From the NCBI GenBank assembly GCA_009861545.1, contig VXME01000096.1, positions 4,791-43,275 on the forward strand: a DNA stretch of 38,485 bases, written 5' to 3'. Shown here piece by piece: positions 23,701 to 31,335 of the stretch; the stretch's first letter is position 1; the number at the start of each line of letters is the position of its first letter. This DNA is from Acidobacteriota bacterium. GTDB lineage: Bacteria > Acidobacteriota > Vicinamibacteria > Vicinamibacterales > UBA8438. The translations under genes were made by a program, and so were the position numbers. The notes beneath the pieces were generated by a model. The model searched no databases, was not told the DNA's origin, and worked only from the letters and a program-made list of their open reading frames with translations.

Positions 23701-26033
23701 TGCGCCCCACCCTCAGCGAAATGGTCGAGGCCGGTCTGACCGACGAGCGGCTGCAGTTCCTCGCGCTGTTGCGGCGGGTCCATCAACACGACTGGGGACT
23801 CGTGGCTCGCACCGCTCTGACGGCGGGCTCGATGGCACGGCTGCTGGAGGACGGCCTGTGGGACACTCCCGGCGCGGTGAGGTCGCCGCTGGGCCCGCTC
23901 GATGCCCTGCCGATGGGCTGGAGCGGCACCCAGGCCGCGGTGCAGAAGGAGTTAGAGCTTGCAGAGGAGGCGGGTTCGCGGTTCGTGACGGTGTTCGACG
24001 ACCAGTTCCCGCTCAACCTGCGCCGGGCGTCGCGCACCTACCCGTTCCTGTCCTATGACGGCACCCTCGACGCCGACCGCGACGCTCACAGTGTCTATGT
24101 GGCGTCCGGTCGGCGCGCACCGTCCGCGGAGGACTTGAGGCGGGCCCGGATCATCGGGCGAGGCCTGGCCCGCAGGGGCGTCACCGTGATCGGCGACGTT
24201 CTCTCAGAGATCGACCGAACTGTGCTACAGACAGCGTTGGACGTTGGGGGACGCGCCGTTGCTGCGCTGTTGTACTCGCTGGGCCCGGTCCGCTACGGCT
24301 ACAGGGGACAGCGGCAGTTGTGCGAGGACATCATCGCCTCGGGGGGTGCCGTGGTGTGTGCGAACTGGCCCTCGGACAGGCCGAACCAGTTCACCTTCCG
24401 CCCCAGCAACGGCCTCAAGATGACAATCGCCTCCGGGGCCGTCGTGGTGGAGCGGCCCCCGCCGTATGGTGCGCGCCGCGAGGCCCGCGGAGCCGTCAGG
24501 GAGCGAAGGCCCGTGTTCTTCGTAGGGCCGGTAACTGTTGAGGAGATCGATGTCGGAGACGACCCGTGGGACACCGCCGAGCTGGCCCCTATCTCCTACG
24601 TCGTCTACAACGGCGCGCAGATCGCTCGACGCCTCCGCAGCTTCTATGCCACAACCGAAGCCGGTGCGGCCAAGCACAGCCCGATGCCGTGGCAAGTCGA
24701 GCGACTGCGGCAACGCGCCGCGGGCCTAGTCACGGGCGTGGCGCCCCGAACCCGGTTCCAGCAGACGCGGTCGCTCCTGCGCGCTCGCTGCACGCCGCCC
24801 GCCTGGCTGCGCGAGTGGCTGGCAGAGCCAGCACAGAGACTGACCCGCCCCAGCAGCTCCGCCACCGAGACAGCCGTCGAGGCCCTACGTCTCCAGGAGG
24901 CGAGGAGAAGGAGCGCGGCCGAAGACGAGCGGTACAGGTTCACGTGGCGAGGCGAGACCGTGGAGCTCAAGGCGCGGCGCCGAGGTACAGGCCCCAACCC
25001 TCTCCAAGACCCGGTCATCAACGAGGGCTACTGGGTCCTGGCCCACGGCGAGCGTCCACGGCGCCGACGATCACCGAAGCGGCGCCTGTTCTCGGCGCGG
25101 CGGCCGCTCGCAGAGGCCGACCCCGACCGCACCGAATGGCTCGAGATGCTGCTGGCGCCGCTTAATGCGGGAATGATCGAGGTCGAAGAACTCCCACAAA
25201 TCGACCGTGACCTGCAAGCGATAGCAGACGCAGACAAGGTCTGCTTCGCTGATGTCTCCTCGAACAACGCCGCCGCAGTCGCCATGGCTTGTGCGCACTG
25301 GACCGACCCCAAGGGCGCCGAATGGCTTCTATGGGCTCTGTCGGCGCGCCTCGAGGACAACCTCGACCCCGAGGTGGGACGCGGCGAGGGCCCGGGCTTG
25401 CTGGCATGGTCCTACTACTACAAGCTCGACAACAGAGGCTTCGGCCGCGACGCCAGCTGGACGACGCAGATGCCGCCCGCATTCTGGCGCCGGCTCACCA
25501 ACCACCCCGACCCCAGCCTGCGCCGAGCCGTCATCGCGAGCGACCCTCAAGCCCTCGGCCGCGACCTGGCGCGACTCGTCGACGAATCCGGAATCTCCGG
25601 GGAGATCGCCGACATGATCGCATCCAACCCCCGAACCCCACCTGCGGCGCAGCTCCAGCTGGTGACACGCAGTCACCCCTCGCGCACAGCCGGCAGGATG
25701 GGCCAGAACCGGCGCACCTCAAGACGCCTCCTAGCCCGACTGGCTCGATCGCCCGAGTGGATGGTGAGAGACGTGGTCGCGGTCCACCGGCGAGCCCCGC
25801 GTCGGGCGCTTACCCGGCTGGCCAAAGACTGCAAAGCGATCAGGCAGGCGACTGCAGGCAACCCCCGAACCCCGAAGCGAACGCTGCGCGGCCTCGCCGC
25901 CGACCCAGAACCGCACGTAAGGATCGCAGCCGCCAGCAACGAAGCAATCCCCGCAGACGTACTGGCAACTCTTCTACAGGACGGCCATGAACGAGTGCGC
26001 GAGCATGCCGCCAACAACCCGAGAGCGAGCTGA
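23700..26033 (+). CDS. DprA-like (SLOG/Rossmann) protein fused to LRV repeats
   Basis: The product has 777 residues. A helical N terminus (about 1-60) is followed by a DprA/Smf-like Rossmann domain (about 85-315): SVYVASGRRAPS (131-142, matching the nucleotide-binding SR.PS turn of DprA), RGVTVIGDVLSEID, GGRAVAALL, LCEDIIASGGAVV, FRPSNGLKMTIASGAVVVE and RPVFFVGP. A linker region with an Arg-rich, acidic-flanked segment (about 320-540) comes next. Then follows the cap module also found in the first operon protein (about 542-615: WLLWALSARLEDNL, PPAFWRRL) and LRV repeats to the end. Standard DprA is about 280-380 residues, binds single-stranded DNA and loads RecA. The DprA-like/SLOG superfamily also includes nucleotide-signal sensors of defence systems. 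Fusion to LRV repeats in a MoxR/VWA operon argues for a conflict-system sensor rather than a transformation protein. The fold is well supported, the role is inferred. Confidence 0.85.
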   Translation: MRPTLSEMVEAGLTDERLQFLALLRRVHQHDWGLVARTALTAGSMARLLEDGLWDTPGAVRSPLGPLDALPMGWSGTQAAVQKELELAEEAGSRFVTVFDDQFPLNLRRASRTYPFLSYDGTLDADRDAHSVYVASGRRAPSAEDLRRARIIGRGLARRGVTVIGDVLSEIDRTVLQTALDVGGRAVAALLYSLGPVRYGYRGQRQLCEDIIASGGAVVCANWPSDRPNQFTFRPSNGLKMTIASGAVVVERPPPYGARREARGAVRERRPVFFVGPVTVEEIDVGDDPWDTAELAPISYVVYNGAQIARRLRSFYATTEAGAAKHSPMPWQVERLRQRAAGLVTGVAPRTRFQQTRSLLRARCTPPAWLREWLAEPAQRLTRPSSSATETAVEALRLQEARRRSAAEDERYRFTWRGETVELKARRRGTGPNPLQDPVINEGYWVLAHGERPRRRRSPKRRLFSARRPLAEADPDRTEWLEMLLAPLNAGMIEVEELPQIDRDLQAIADADKVCFADVSSNNAAAVAMACAHWTDPKGAEWLLWALSARLEDNLDPEVGRGEGPGLLAWSYYYKLDNRGFGRDASWTTQMPPAFWRRLTNHPDPSLRRAVIASDPQALGRDLARLVDESGISGEIADMIASNPRTPPAAQLQLVTRSHPSRTAGRMGQNRRTSRRLLARLARSPEWMVRDVVAVHRRAPRRALTRLAKDCKAIRQATAGNPRTPKRTLRGLAADPEPHVRIAAASNEAIPADVLATLLQDGHERVREHAANNPRAS

Positions 26034-26344
26034 CATCGGGACTCCGAGCAACTCAAGCGAAATCGCCGCCTCGCGCCATGACGACCTAGTGAGCCGCGAC
26101 AGCCTGGTGCGGTGCAGGTGTCACCTCAACAGGGGTGCCGGGGTGGGTTGCTGGACGCAGGCGCACGATCCCTGCGCCTTGCTCGGCGGGCCCAGAAAGG
26201 AGCTTGTTGCCACAGGCATGACGCCCAGCGGGTGCATAGTGCGATCACCCCCCACCCCGGCGATGATCCTGTTCGCCACCTACAAGTTTAGTGTCGCTGA
26301 GCTGGGACGATGGCAGGCCTCGGTGCCTAGCGAGCCAGCGATGC
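26034..26344. other. Intergenic region after the LRV/MoxR operon
   Basis: About 310 bases with no protein-like frame and no strong hairpin followed by Ts. An AGAAAGGAG tract near 26194-26202 looks like a ribosome site, but only a short unlikely frame follows it. Confidence 0.35.
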
Positions 26345-26350
26345 CATAAT
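26345..26350 (+). promoter_or_regulatory. -10 box CATAAT, leaderless start
   Basis: CATAAT lies exactly six bases before the GTG at 26357, so this gene probably makes a leaderless message. No ribosome site is present. Confidence 0.55.
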
Positions 26351-26356
26351 GCAGCC

Positions 26357-26692
26357 GTGACTGCCCTGCTGCGATCTGGAACCCCAACCGTCGACGAGAT
26401 CCTGGAATGCCTCAACCACTACCGCATACGCGCCACCTACGAAGCAACAGGCACCGTCCTCGGATGCGGACCACGCAATGTCGGACAACTCCTGAAAGAA
26501 GCCCGACCGCTGTCATCTTGGATCGTCGCTAAGAGCGGACCACGCAAAGGACTGCCATCCGAAGACCCCTACCACGACAACCCGCTACTCATACACCCCG
26601 ACCTTGAACTCAACCCCCACGTCATCGACACGTCACAGGAACTGCTGGCACTCATCACCGCCTACCGGATCAGGTACCTCACCCATGGCTGA
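26357..26692 (+). CDS. Small conserved protein with AGT/winged-helix-like fold
   Basis: The product has 111 residues, with GTG 26357 chosen because a CATAAT box lies six bases upstream. The order of motifs is VDEILECL, YRIRATYEATGTVLGCGPRNVGQLL, WIVAKSGPRKG, HPDLELN and then a helix with SQELLALI. It resembles a family of about 100-residue actinobacterial hypothetical proteins related in layout to the alkyltransferase-like winged helix (YGDVA..G.....VG..L, then sWVV). A DNA-binding or DNA-repair related role is possible. The active-site Cys-His pair (PCHR) of true alkyltransferases is absent. It is monocistronic. Confidence 0.7.
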   Translation: MTALLRSGTPTVDEILECLNHYRIRATYEATGTVLGCGPRNVGQLLKEARPLSSWIVAKSGPRKGLPSEDPYHDNPLLIHPDLELNPHVIDTSQELLALITAYRIRYLTHG

Positions 26693-27254
26693 ACCAAACG
26701 TCCAGACAGGCGGGAGGGCTGGGGCTACCTGACACGGACTGGCGCGGCCGTCGCCGTCGTCGGCGAGTTGCGGGGCGGGCAATAGGGGCCGCCCGCTCAT
26801 CGGGGTTTGCGGTCGCTGCGGCTGGGGTCTCCACGGGGCGGACGGCCAGCGGATTGCTGAGTCGTCTGGCTCTGCGGGTTGCGGCTGCCGGAACGTCCAC
26901 AGGACGCGCTTTGGGGGCAGCTTGGCAAGAGAGGGGGCAACGGAGTAGCTGCCTCTGTGCGTACCGCGGCCAGCAACGAAAGATGCGGTGTGGGGCGGCC
27001 GATGAGCGAGAGGGCCGCAGAGCCGATACGGGCCCGCAGTCGCAAGATGATCCAGTCAACACGTTGAAGACGGAGCGGCCCGCGCCCAGCAGGCGAAGGT
27101 GGCCGCCGTCAAGGCGGCATTCACCTCAGGCGTCGAGGTGCCCGAGATAGCCCGGTCCGTGGGCGAGCGTCGCAGCACGATCAAGACTTGGCTCGCCAAC
27201 GGCCGACTCCAACGCTAGCTCCAACAGAACCGTCAAGTGCGCCGAAGGACTCGC
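26693..27254. other. GC-rich intergenic region with decayed HTH fragment
   Basis: These 560 bases contain no intact gene. Open frames on both strands are extremely Arg/Ala/Pro-rich, as expected from random high-GC sequence. The only protein-like part is the HTH fragment at 27051-27218. Confidence 0.4.
27051..27218 (+). pseudogene. Fragment of a helix-turn-helix protein
   Basis: The frame from 27051 to TAG 27216-27218 has no ATG or GTG near its left end, because a TGA lies directly before it. It encodes a convincing HTH: AAVKAAFTSGVEVPEIARSV followed by a GERRSTIKTWLANGR recognition helix. This is the type found at the C terminus of serine resolvases or in small HTH_23-like proteins. An internal GTG at about 27100 could start a 39-residue product. 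It is more likely the relic of a mobile-element gene. Confidence 0.45.
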
Positions 27255-28217
27255 TCATGACGGGCGAGCGACGGTCAGCACCCTACGGTCCTGCTCCCTG
27301 CCGTCGACTTCGAGCAGGACGATGATCTCGGAGTCCCGATCGCCGGGCACGGGGATGTCGAGGACGCTTGTCAGGTACCCCTGCAGGCTGTACGGGAAGT
27401 CGTCCAGCGGCCCGTAGATCTCGACCTCGACCCTAGGCGGGCCGACGGCCTCCCATGACACCGTGACATCCCAGAAGCCTTCGACCAGCTCCGGGACCGG
27501 CGGGTTCCAGGTCGGCGGCCCGTGGGTCACATTGCAGAACCGGGGGAGCGGGGCCCGGGCGACGGAGCGAGAGTCAGACGCCGTTCCCGGGCGGTCCACG
27601 AATAGCGTCGTCTCGTCCTGGACGGCGCCCTCGTATTGGAGGCTGAGCTTGACCTCCGAATCGGTGTCGGCGGGCACCGAGACCCAGATGCCGTCGTTCC
27701 ACAGATCCATGTCGGTGCGCGTCCGTGTAGCCGAATCAGGCAACGGCTCGGTCAGGGTGATCGTCGCTCCCGCCGGAGCGTCGGCGCGCCATGACACATC
27801 GATCCACCACGCGTCGCAGAACTGCTCTGGACCAGTGTAGGCAGCGCCGAGAATCTGAGGATCCCCGAACTCACCGCTGTCTGCTGCGAGCCCAACCGAC
27901 AGCTCGATCACCGTTGTGGCCGTAGCAGCAGTCGTTCTAGTCGGCGGCGCAGGGGTCTCAGCGGTCGTTGTGGTCGTGTCACGTACTTTCGCGTCCGCAT
28001 CATCGTTAACCGTGAGCGCAGGAACCATCGTAGTTGTGTCAACCGTGGGCCCGGCCGCCGTGGAGGTCGTGCCCGGCCAGACACCATCGCCCGTGGCAGG
28101 CTCAGTCACGCTAGGGGCCTGCGAGTATTCGGGTTCCGGCGGAGCGTCACCGCCGCACCCAGCAGCGAGCACAACAGGAGCGAGCACCGCGATGACTACG
28201 GGGCGGGTCCGAGCCAT
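27255..28217 (-). CDS. Secreted lipoprotein, Thr-rich linker and two beta-domains
   Basis: The product has 320 residues. ATG 28217 has a strong GGAGGGAG site just upstream. A type II signal peptide ends in the lipobox LAAGC (Cys21), so the protein should be anchored to the outer membrane face. A Thr/Pro/Ala-rich disordered linker (about 25-105) follows. Then come two related beta-rich units (about 120-215 and 225-318), each with a Cys (QFCDAWWIDVSW and RFCNVTHG) and a ..VSW...P......I.GPL pattern, perhaps joined by a disulfide. No enzyme motif is visible. It is a monocistronic gene of unknown function. The inverted repeat at its ribosome site (28222-28290) may affect translation. Confidence 0.75.
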   Translation of the reverse strand: MARTRPVVIAVLAPVVLAAGCGGDAPPEPEYSQAPSVTEPATGDGVWPGTTSTAAGPTVDTTTMVPALTVNDDADAKVRDTTTTTAETPAPPTRTTAATATTVIELSVGLAADSGEFGDPQILGAAYTGPEQFCDAWWIDVSWRADAPAGATITLTEPLPDSATRTRTDMDLWNDGIWVSVPADTDSEVKLSLQYEGAVQDETTLFVDRPGTASDSRSVARAPLPRFCNVTHGPPTWNPPVPELVEGFWDVTVSWEAVGPPRVEVEIYGPLDDFPYSLQGYLTSVLDIPVPGDRDSEIIVLLEVDGREQDRRVLTVARPS

Positions 28218-28362
28218 GGGTGGCTCCCTCCGGTGTGGTCGGGCATCGAATGCCGTTCAACGCCGTGCAACCCTCGCCCCGGAGGGAGCCATGGCGACGC
28301 CACAGCCACTACTTGGCTTGGATTGCATCAGGGGTTTCGGCAAACCCCCGACGTTGAACGGC
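28214..28362. repeat. Crossed inverted repeats around the lipoprotein start
   Basis: GGCTCCCTCCGG (28222-28233) is a perfect inverted match to CCGGAGGGAGCC (28279-28290), and both are flanked by CCATGG-like bases. TGCCGTTCAACG (28251-28262) pairs with CGTTGAACGGC(A) (28352-28363). Because the second pair begins inside the first loop and ends outside it, the layout is pseudoknot-like. A third hairpin, GGGGTTT-CGGC-AAACCCC, is at 28331-28348. Confidence 0.6.
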
Positions 28363-28363
28363 A

Positions 28364-28877
28364 GCCGCAACGATAGCCGCAGCCACCCTGCGCCGTCCAC
28401 GGCCGAAACCGCTCCGAACTCCGCTCCCCAAAGTGCGACGACCGCGCCAACGGCCTAGTCGCCATCACTATCGGAAGAGCCGTCCTAGGCGCTCCGCACG
28501 AGCGTTACGAGCCGGATACAGAGATGATCGTCGATTGCTTCACCGACACCGCCGTGCCACCCGACTTGGCGAAGCGAATTGCTGTCTCATACCAGAACTG
28601 GCGCAACTCAGAGTACATCAGCGCCGTCTCATTGATCGTCTTGACGATAGAGCCCATCGTGAGGTGGATTTGCCGCGCAATTGGCATCCACGCCGCTGAA
28701 GCAGAACCACGAAGAACTGGAGACGCCGATAGGCCGCGTCCGCTCACTCAGCCCACTGGTCGAGGATCTCGAAAGTCCACATCCGTCCGTCTCGGCCACC
28801 TAGGGATGCGCGGCCATACCCGCAACGTTTCTGCGGCGCACCGCAGCCATCCTCCGAAGTCGCTGAGTCGGCGGGAG
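28364..28877. other. Long intergenic region with doubtful small ORFs
   Basis: Between the dyads at 28214-28362 and the structured element at 28878 no gene can be called with confidence. A 55-codon frame (28291-28458) starts with ATG right after a GGAGGGAG ribosome-like site that is part of the dyad. A plus-strand frame from ATG 28524 opens with about 75 protein-like residues (SYQNWRN, then VSLIVLTIEPIVRWICRA), followed by junk. A minus-strand frame (28747-28505, 80 residues) overlaps it and is equally plausible. Confidence 0.3.
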
Positions 28878-29047
28878 GGGCTTGCTACCCCTACGGGTCG
28901 GCGCTACGGTGCTCGTCGCCAGAGAACGTCGGGATCGCCAATCCCGTTTAGCAACTGGAACCCACTGCGGGTGGGCCTCCCGAGGCTCCCTCCGGTCCGG
29001 TTGCAGGCGTTCTCTGGCAAGAGGCCCAAGCCCGCTCCGGAGGGGCC
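28878..29047. ncRNA. Candidate structured RNA or mobile-element end (nested stems)
   Basis: A closing stem GCCAGAGAACG / CGTTCTCTGGC (28918-28928 with 29008-29018, 11 perfect pairs) encloses three or more stems. These are CGGGAT/ATCCCG (28930-28935 with 28941-28946), GCAACTGGA/TCCGGTTGC (28951-28959 with 28996-29004, one G-U) and, inside the latter, CCCAC/GTGGG (28961-28965 with 28971-28975) and CCT/AGG (28976-28978 with 28983-28985). Further hairpins flank it: GGGG/CCCC around 28878-28892, and GGCC(C)/(G)GGCC around 29023-29047. The orientation is not clear; the minus-strand copy gives slightly better U-G options. The nesting is typical of large structured RNAs such as the HEARO/omega-RNA type, but I cannot confirm a family. 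Confidence 0.5.
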
Positions 29048-29285
29048 ACCTATGCCTAGGACGGCCAGCCGTCGACAGCCGTTTCGCACGACGCAGTCGC
29101 TAGCTGTCGCCGGAGCGGTCCCCTCATCTGACGAAGCGGCCGATGACGAGCTGACCCTGGGAGCCGGCGCTGTGCCCGTTCGCCCTCCGACGTCCGGTGA
29201 CCGCCTGTGTGCCTTCGGTGAACGCATCGGGCGAGCAGGCGTCGTTCATCTCTGAGCGGCTCTAACCAGAAAGGACATTGCGCTC

Positions 29286-30122
29286 ATGCGGTATGGGATC
29301 GGAGCAGCGATAGGTGCCCTTCTGGCAGTCCTGCTGGGCATTCCGTCGTTCACCATCGACCGGGAGGCGAACACCGAGCCTCCCTTGTTTCGGGTCTACT
29401 GCGACCTGAACAAGACGGACTTCTGGGACTTCAAGTGTGTTCCCGGGGCTGGAACAGCAGCGATCATCCTTACTGGAGCAGGACTCGGAGCCATCGGCGC
29501 AGCAGCGTTCCGGCGCCGCACATCACGGCCGAGCCGTACGGCCACGGGAATCACCCACACGGCGCGGAAGCGAACCGATTCAGGATCGTACGCCGGACTT
29601 GGCAGCAGGATTGATGATCTTGTTCAGGAGGCAGCTCGCGACCTGGCCCGGAAGATCGACAACTACAACTACAAGTCCATCAATCATTCGAGCGTCTACC
29701 AGCACATCGACAGGTCGCTGAGGGAACGAGCGCGTGCGCTCGGGATCGGGGACCTCGCCAAGAGAGCACTGGATACTGCGATAGCGGACGGGACGCTGAG
29801 ACACGAAACGGGTCTCACTTCCCGAGTTTCTCGAACATCACGACCATTGGTGTCCGAGGTGGAACTGGCTGCTAGTGCCACATCATCGGATCATGCACCA
29901 GCCCCTCAAGAGGATCCAGCGAAGTCCAGCAGCGATGCAGCGACACCTACGGGACAGGCGTCTGGGACAGAGCCCACAACACCGGAGCGGCCCGACGAAC
30001 TAGAGAGCCTCATCCGCCTCAACGAGCGCGGCATCCTCACCGACGCAGAGCTAGAGGCAGCGAGAGCACGGCTGCTGAGAGGCCCCGGACGAGATGAAGG
30101 GCCGCGAGGTGATGTCCTGTAA
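29286..30122 (+). CDS. Membrane protein with C-terminal SHOCT domain
   Basis: The product has 278 residues from ATG 29286; an AGAAAGGAC tract about ten bases upstream is a usable ribosome site. Two transmembrane helices lie at about 4-22 and 55-75, with a short loop between them containing two Cys. The cytoplasmic part has a helical segment (about 105-170, GLGSRIDDLVQEAARDLARKI and following) and a Ser/Pro/Ala-rich disordered linker. A SHOCT motif near 240-268 (DELESLIRLNERGILTDAEL) follows. SHOCT helices usually mediate self-association or binding near membranes. The function is unknown. Its end overlaps the start of the PP2C-like gene by about 29 bases, so the two may be co-translated. Confidence 0.75.
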   Translation: MRYGIGAAIGALLAVLLGIPSFTIDREANTEPPLFRVYCDLNKTDFWDFKCVPGAGTAAIILTGAGLGAIGAAAFRRRTSRPSRTATGITHTARKRTDSGSYAGLGSRIDDLVQEAARDLARKIDNYNYKSINHSSVYQHIDRSLRERARALGIGDLAKRALDTAIADGTLRHETGLTSRVSRTSRPLVSEVELAASATSSDHAPAPQEDPAKSSSDAATPTGQASGTEPTTPERPDELESLIRLNERGILTDAELEAARARLLRGPGRDEGPRGDVL

Positions 30123-30978
30123 CGTCACTGCAGCGGGGTCGCCGCTAAATGGCGTGCCGACACCAGCGCCAATAGCCGTGTCCGACGGGGTTACTAGCGT
30201 GGCCAGCGTGGCCCCAAACCTCGACTTCGAAGCGTCCGTCGGGGCGGTGACCGACACCGGCCCCCGGCCTGTGAACGCCGATCGCTTCTACACGTCGCAT
30301 TCGCCCGCTGACGGGTCGTGGGTTATCGCGGTGGCCGACGGCGTCGGCGGGCACCCCGAGGCTGCTGACGCCGCGGCTGCCGCCGTTGAGGGGCTTCCTG
30401 ATCGCATCGAATCGCTCGACGCGATGAGAGACGCCTTCGTCGCGGCGTCTGACCGCGTGCTGGCCCTTGCGCCGTCCTGGGATGACTTCATCGCTCAAGA
30501 GCGCGCCGATTTCGGTGACGACAGGCTGTTCGACCTGCTCGAGGCGAGAACGGTCGGGGGGTCGCCTTACCGCTACCTGGCGAATTGCCCGCTGTGCACT
30601 CTGTACGTCGCGGCGTGGACCCCCACGGGCGGCCTGTTGGTCGCCTCGATGGGCGATACGCTCGCCTTCGAAGTGCGCTGGCCAGCCGATGTCGGCGTCA
30701 TACAGCGGCGGGAACATCTCGCCGATCTGTTCGCAGGCCGGCCCCCTGAACAGCAGGCCACCGACCCCGACGGCGGCGGTGCTGGCCGCTGTCGCCGCTG
30801 CCCACACACCGGTGCCGATGAGTGTGGCCCTGAGACGGCTCTGGGCATGCAGCAGCGCCCGCAGCCGGCGCCCTCCTCGGCGAAGGTTCTCACTAGATGC
30901 ATCACGTGGCGCCCCAGATGTAGGAGTAGTTGGTGGGGTGTCGTGGTACTACATGGGTCGTCTATCGGTAAGCCATAG
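30094..30978 (+). CDS. PP2C-type protein phosphatase, C-terminally truncated
   Basis: The first 200 residues match PP2C Ser/Thr phosphatases. AVTDTGPRPVNADRF (51-65) carries the Arg..Asn.Asp metal-site signature, WVIAVADGVGGH (76-87) holds the catalytic Asp82-Gly83, and LLVASMGDTLAFEV (about 185-198) is the GDS-like strand. After about residue 205 the composition becomes Cys/Arg/Pro-rich with no PP2C motifs, and the late conserved Asp-Asp (DDNxT) is missing, so the protein is probably inactive. Bases 30700-30950 instead read well on the minus strand as a membrane segment (see findings). The start is uncertain: ATG 30094 overlaps the SHOCT gene, and GTG 30181 or later are alternatives. It is probably a pseudogene created by rearrangement. 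Confidence 0.55.
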   Translation: MKGREVMSCNVTAAGSPLNGVPTPAPIAVSDGVTSVASVAPNLDFEASVGAVTDTGPRPVNADRFYTSHSPADGSWVIAVADGVGGHPEAADAAAAAVEGLPDRIESLDAMRDAFVAASDRVLALAPSWDDFIAQERADFGDDRLFDLLEARTVGGSPYRYLANCPLCTLYVAAWTPTGGLLVASMGDTLAFEVRWPADVGVIQRREHLADLFAGRPPEQQATDPDGGGAGRCRRCPHTGADECGPETALGMQQRPQPAPSSAKVLTRCITWRPRCRSSWWGVVVLHGSSIGKP

Positions 30979-31335
30979 TTTGTGCATGAGATAAGAGTGG
31001 GGTCTATATTTCTGAGCTTCAGCCGGCACGCGTAGTATCCCGGCTGCCCGGAAAGTCCGGGCACGCGTGACGGGGCAGCATCCCCAGTTCCTCTTGCGGG
31101 GGCTGGGGATGCTGCTCGCGGATCTCGTTAGTAGCGACGCGGTTCAGCGTTTGTCCCCCGATTCTGAGACCTGATCCGCCGCTTGCCAGCGGCGTTCTGG
31201 GGTCTCACCGCGCTGCGGCGCTCGCCGACTGGATGGCCGCGAGGATCGACGCGAGGCCGCCCTCCCGGGGGGAGGCGGGGCGGGGAGCGGTGGCTAACGT
31301 TCGGCGGCTCCCGAGTGCAGAAGGAGAGAAACCTC
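30979..31335. other. Intergenic region with three hairpins
   Basis: No gene is seen. The left part carries the hairpin cluster annotated at 31021-31115. The right part (31116-31320) is GC-rich without a protein-like frame and ends in the ribosome site of the next gene. Confidence 0.4.
31021..31115. terminator. Three consecutive perfect hairpins (terminator cluster or small RNA)
   Basis: AGCCGG/CCGGCT (31021-31026 with 31040-31045), TGCCCGGA-AAG-TCCGGGCA (31045-31063) and GCAGCATCCCCAG/CTGGGGATGCTGC (31075-31087 with 31103-31115, 15-base loop) follow one another directly. No T-run follows, so if it ends transcription it would act without the classic U-tract, as is common in actinobacteria. 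A small structured RNA is the alternative. Confidence 0.5.

Noticed and set aside
23700-26033. Calling the DprA-like gene the natural-transformation gene dprA
   Set aside because: It is twice the usual length, fused to LRV repeats and placed in a MoxR/VWA operon, with none of the usual dprA neighbours (topA, ribonuclease HII, magnesium chelatase-like comM).
26679-27062. 127-codon minus-strand frame
   Set aside because: Extremely Arg/Ala/Pro-rich without motif or ribosome site; typical of non-coding high-GC DNA.
28505-28747. 80-codon minus-strand gene and overlapping 28524-29255 plus-strand gene
   Set aside because: Both have partly protein-like segments, but they overlap, lack ribosome sites, and the long one continues into the structured non-coding element; neither can be preferred.
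28918-29018. Integron attC site
   Set aside because: The outer arms do not match the RYYYAAC/GTTRRRY core, and no integrase or cassette array is near.
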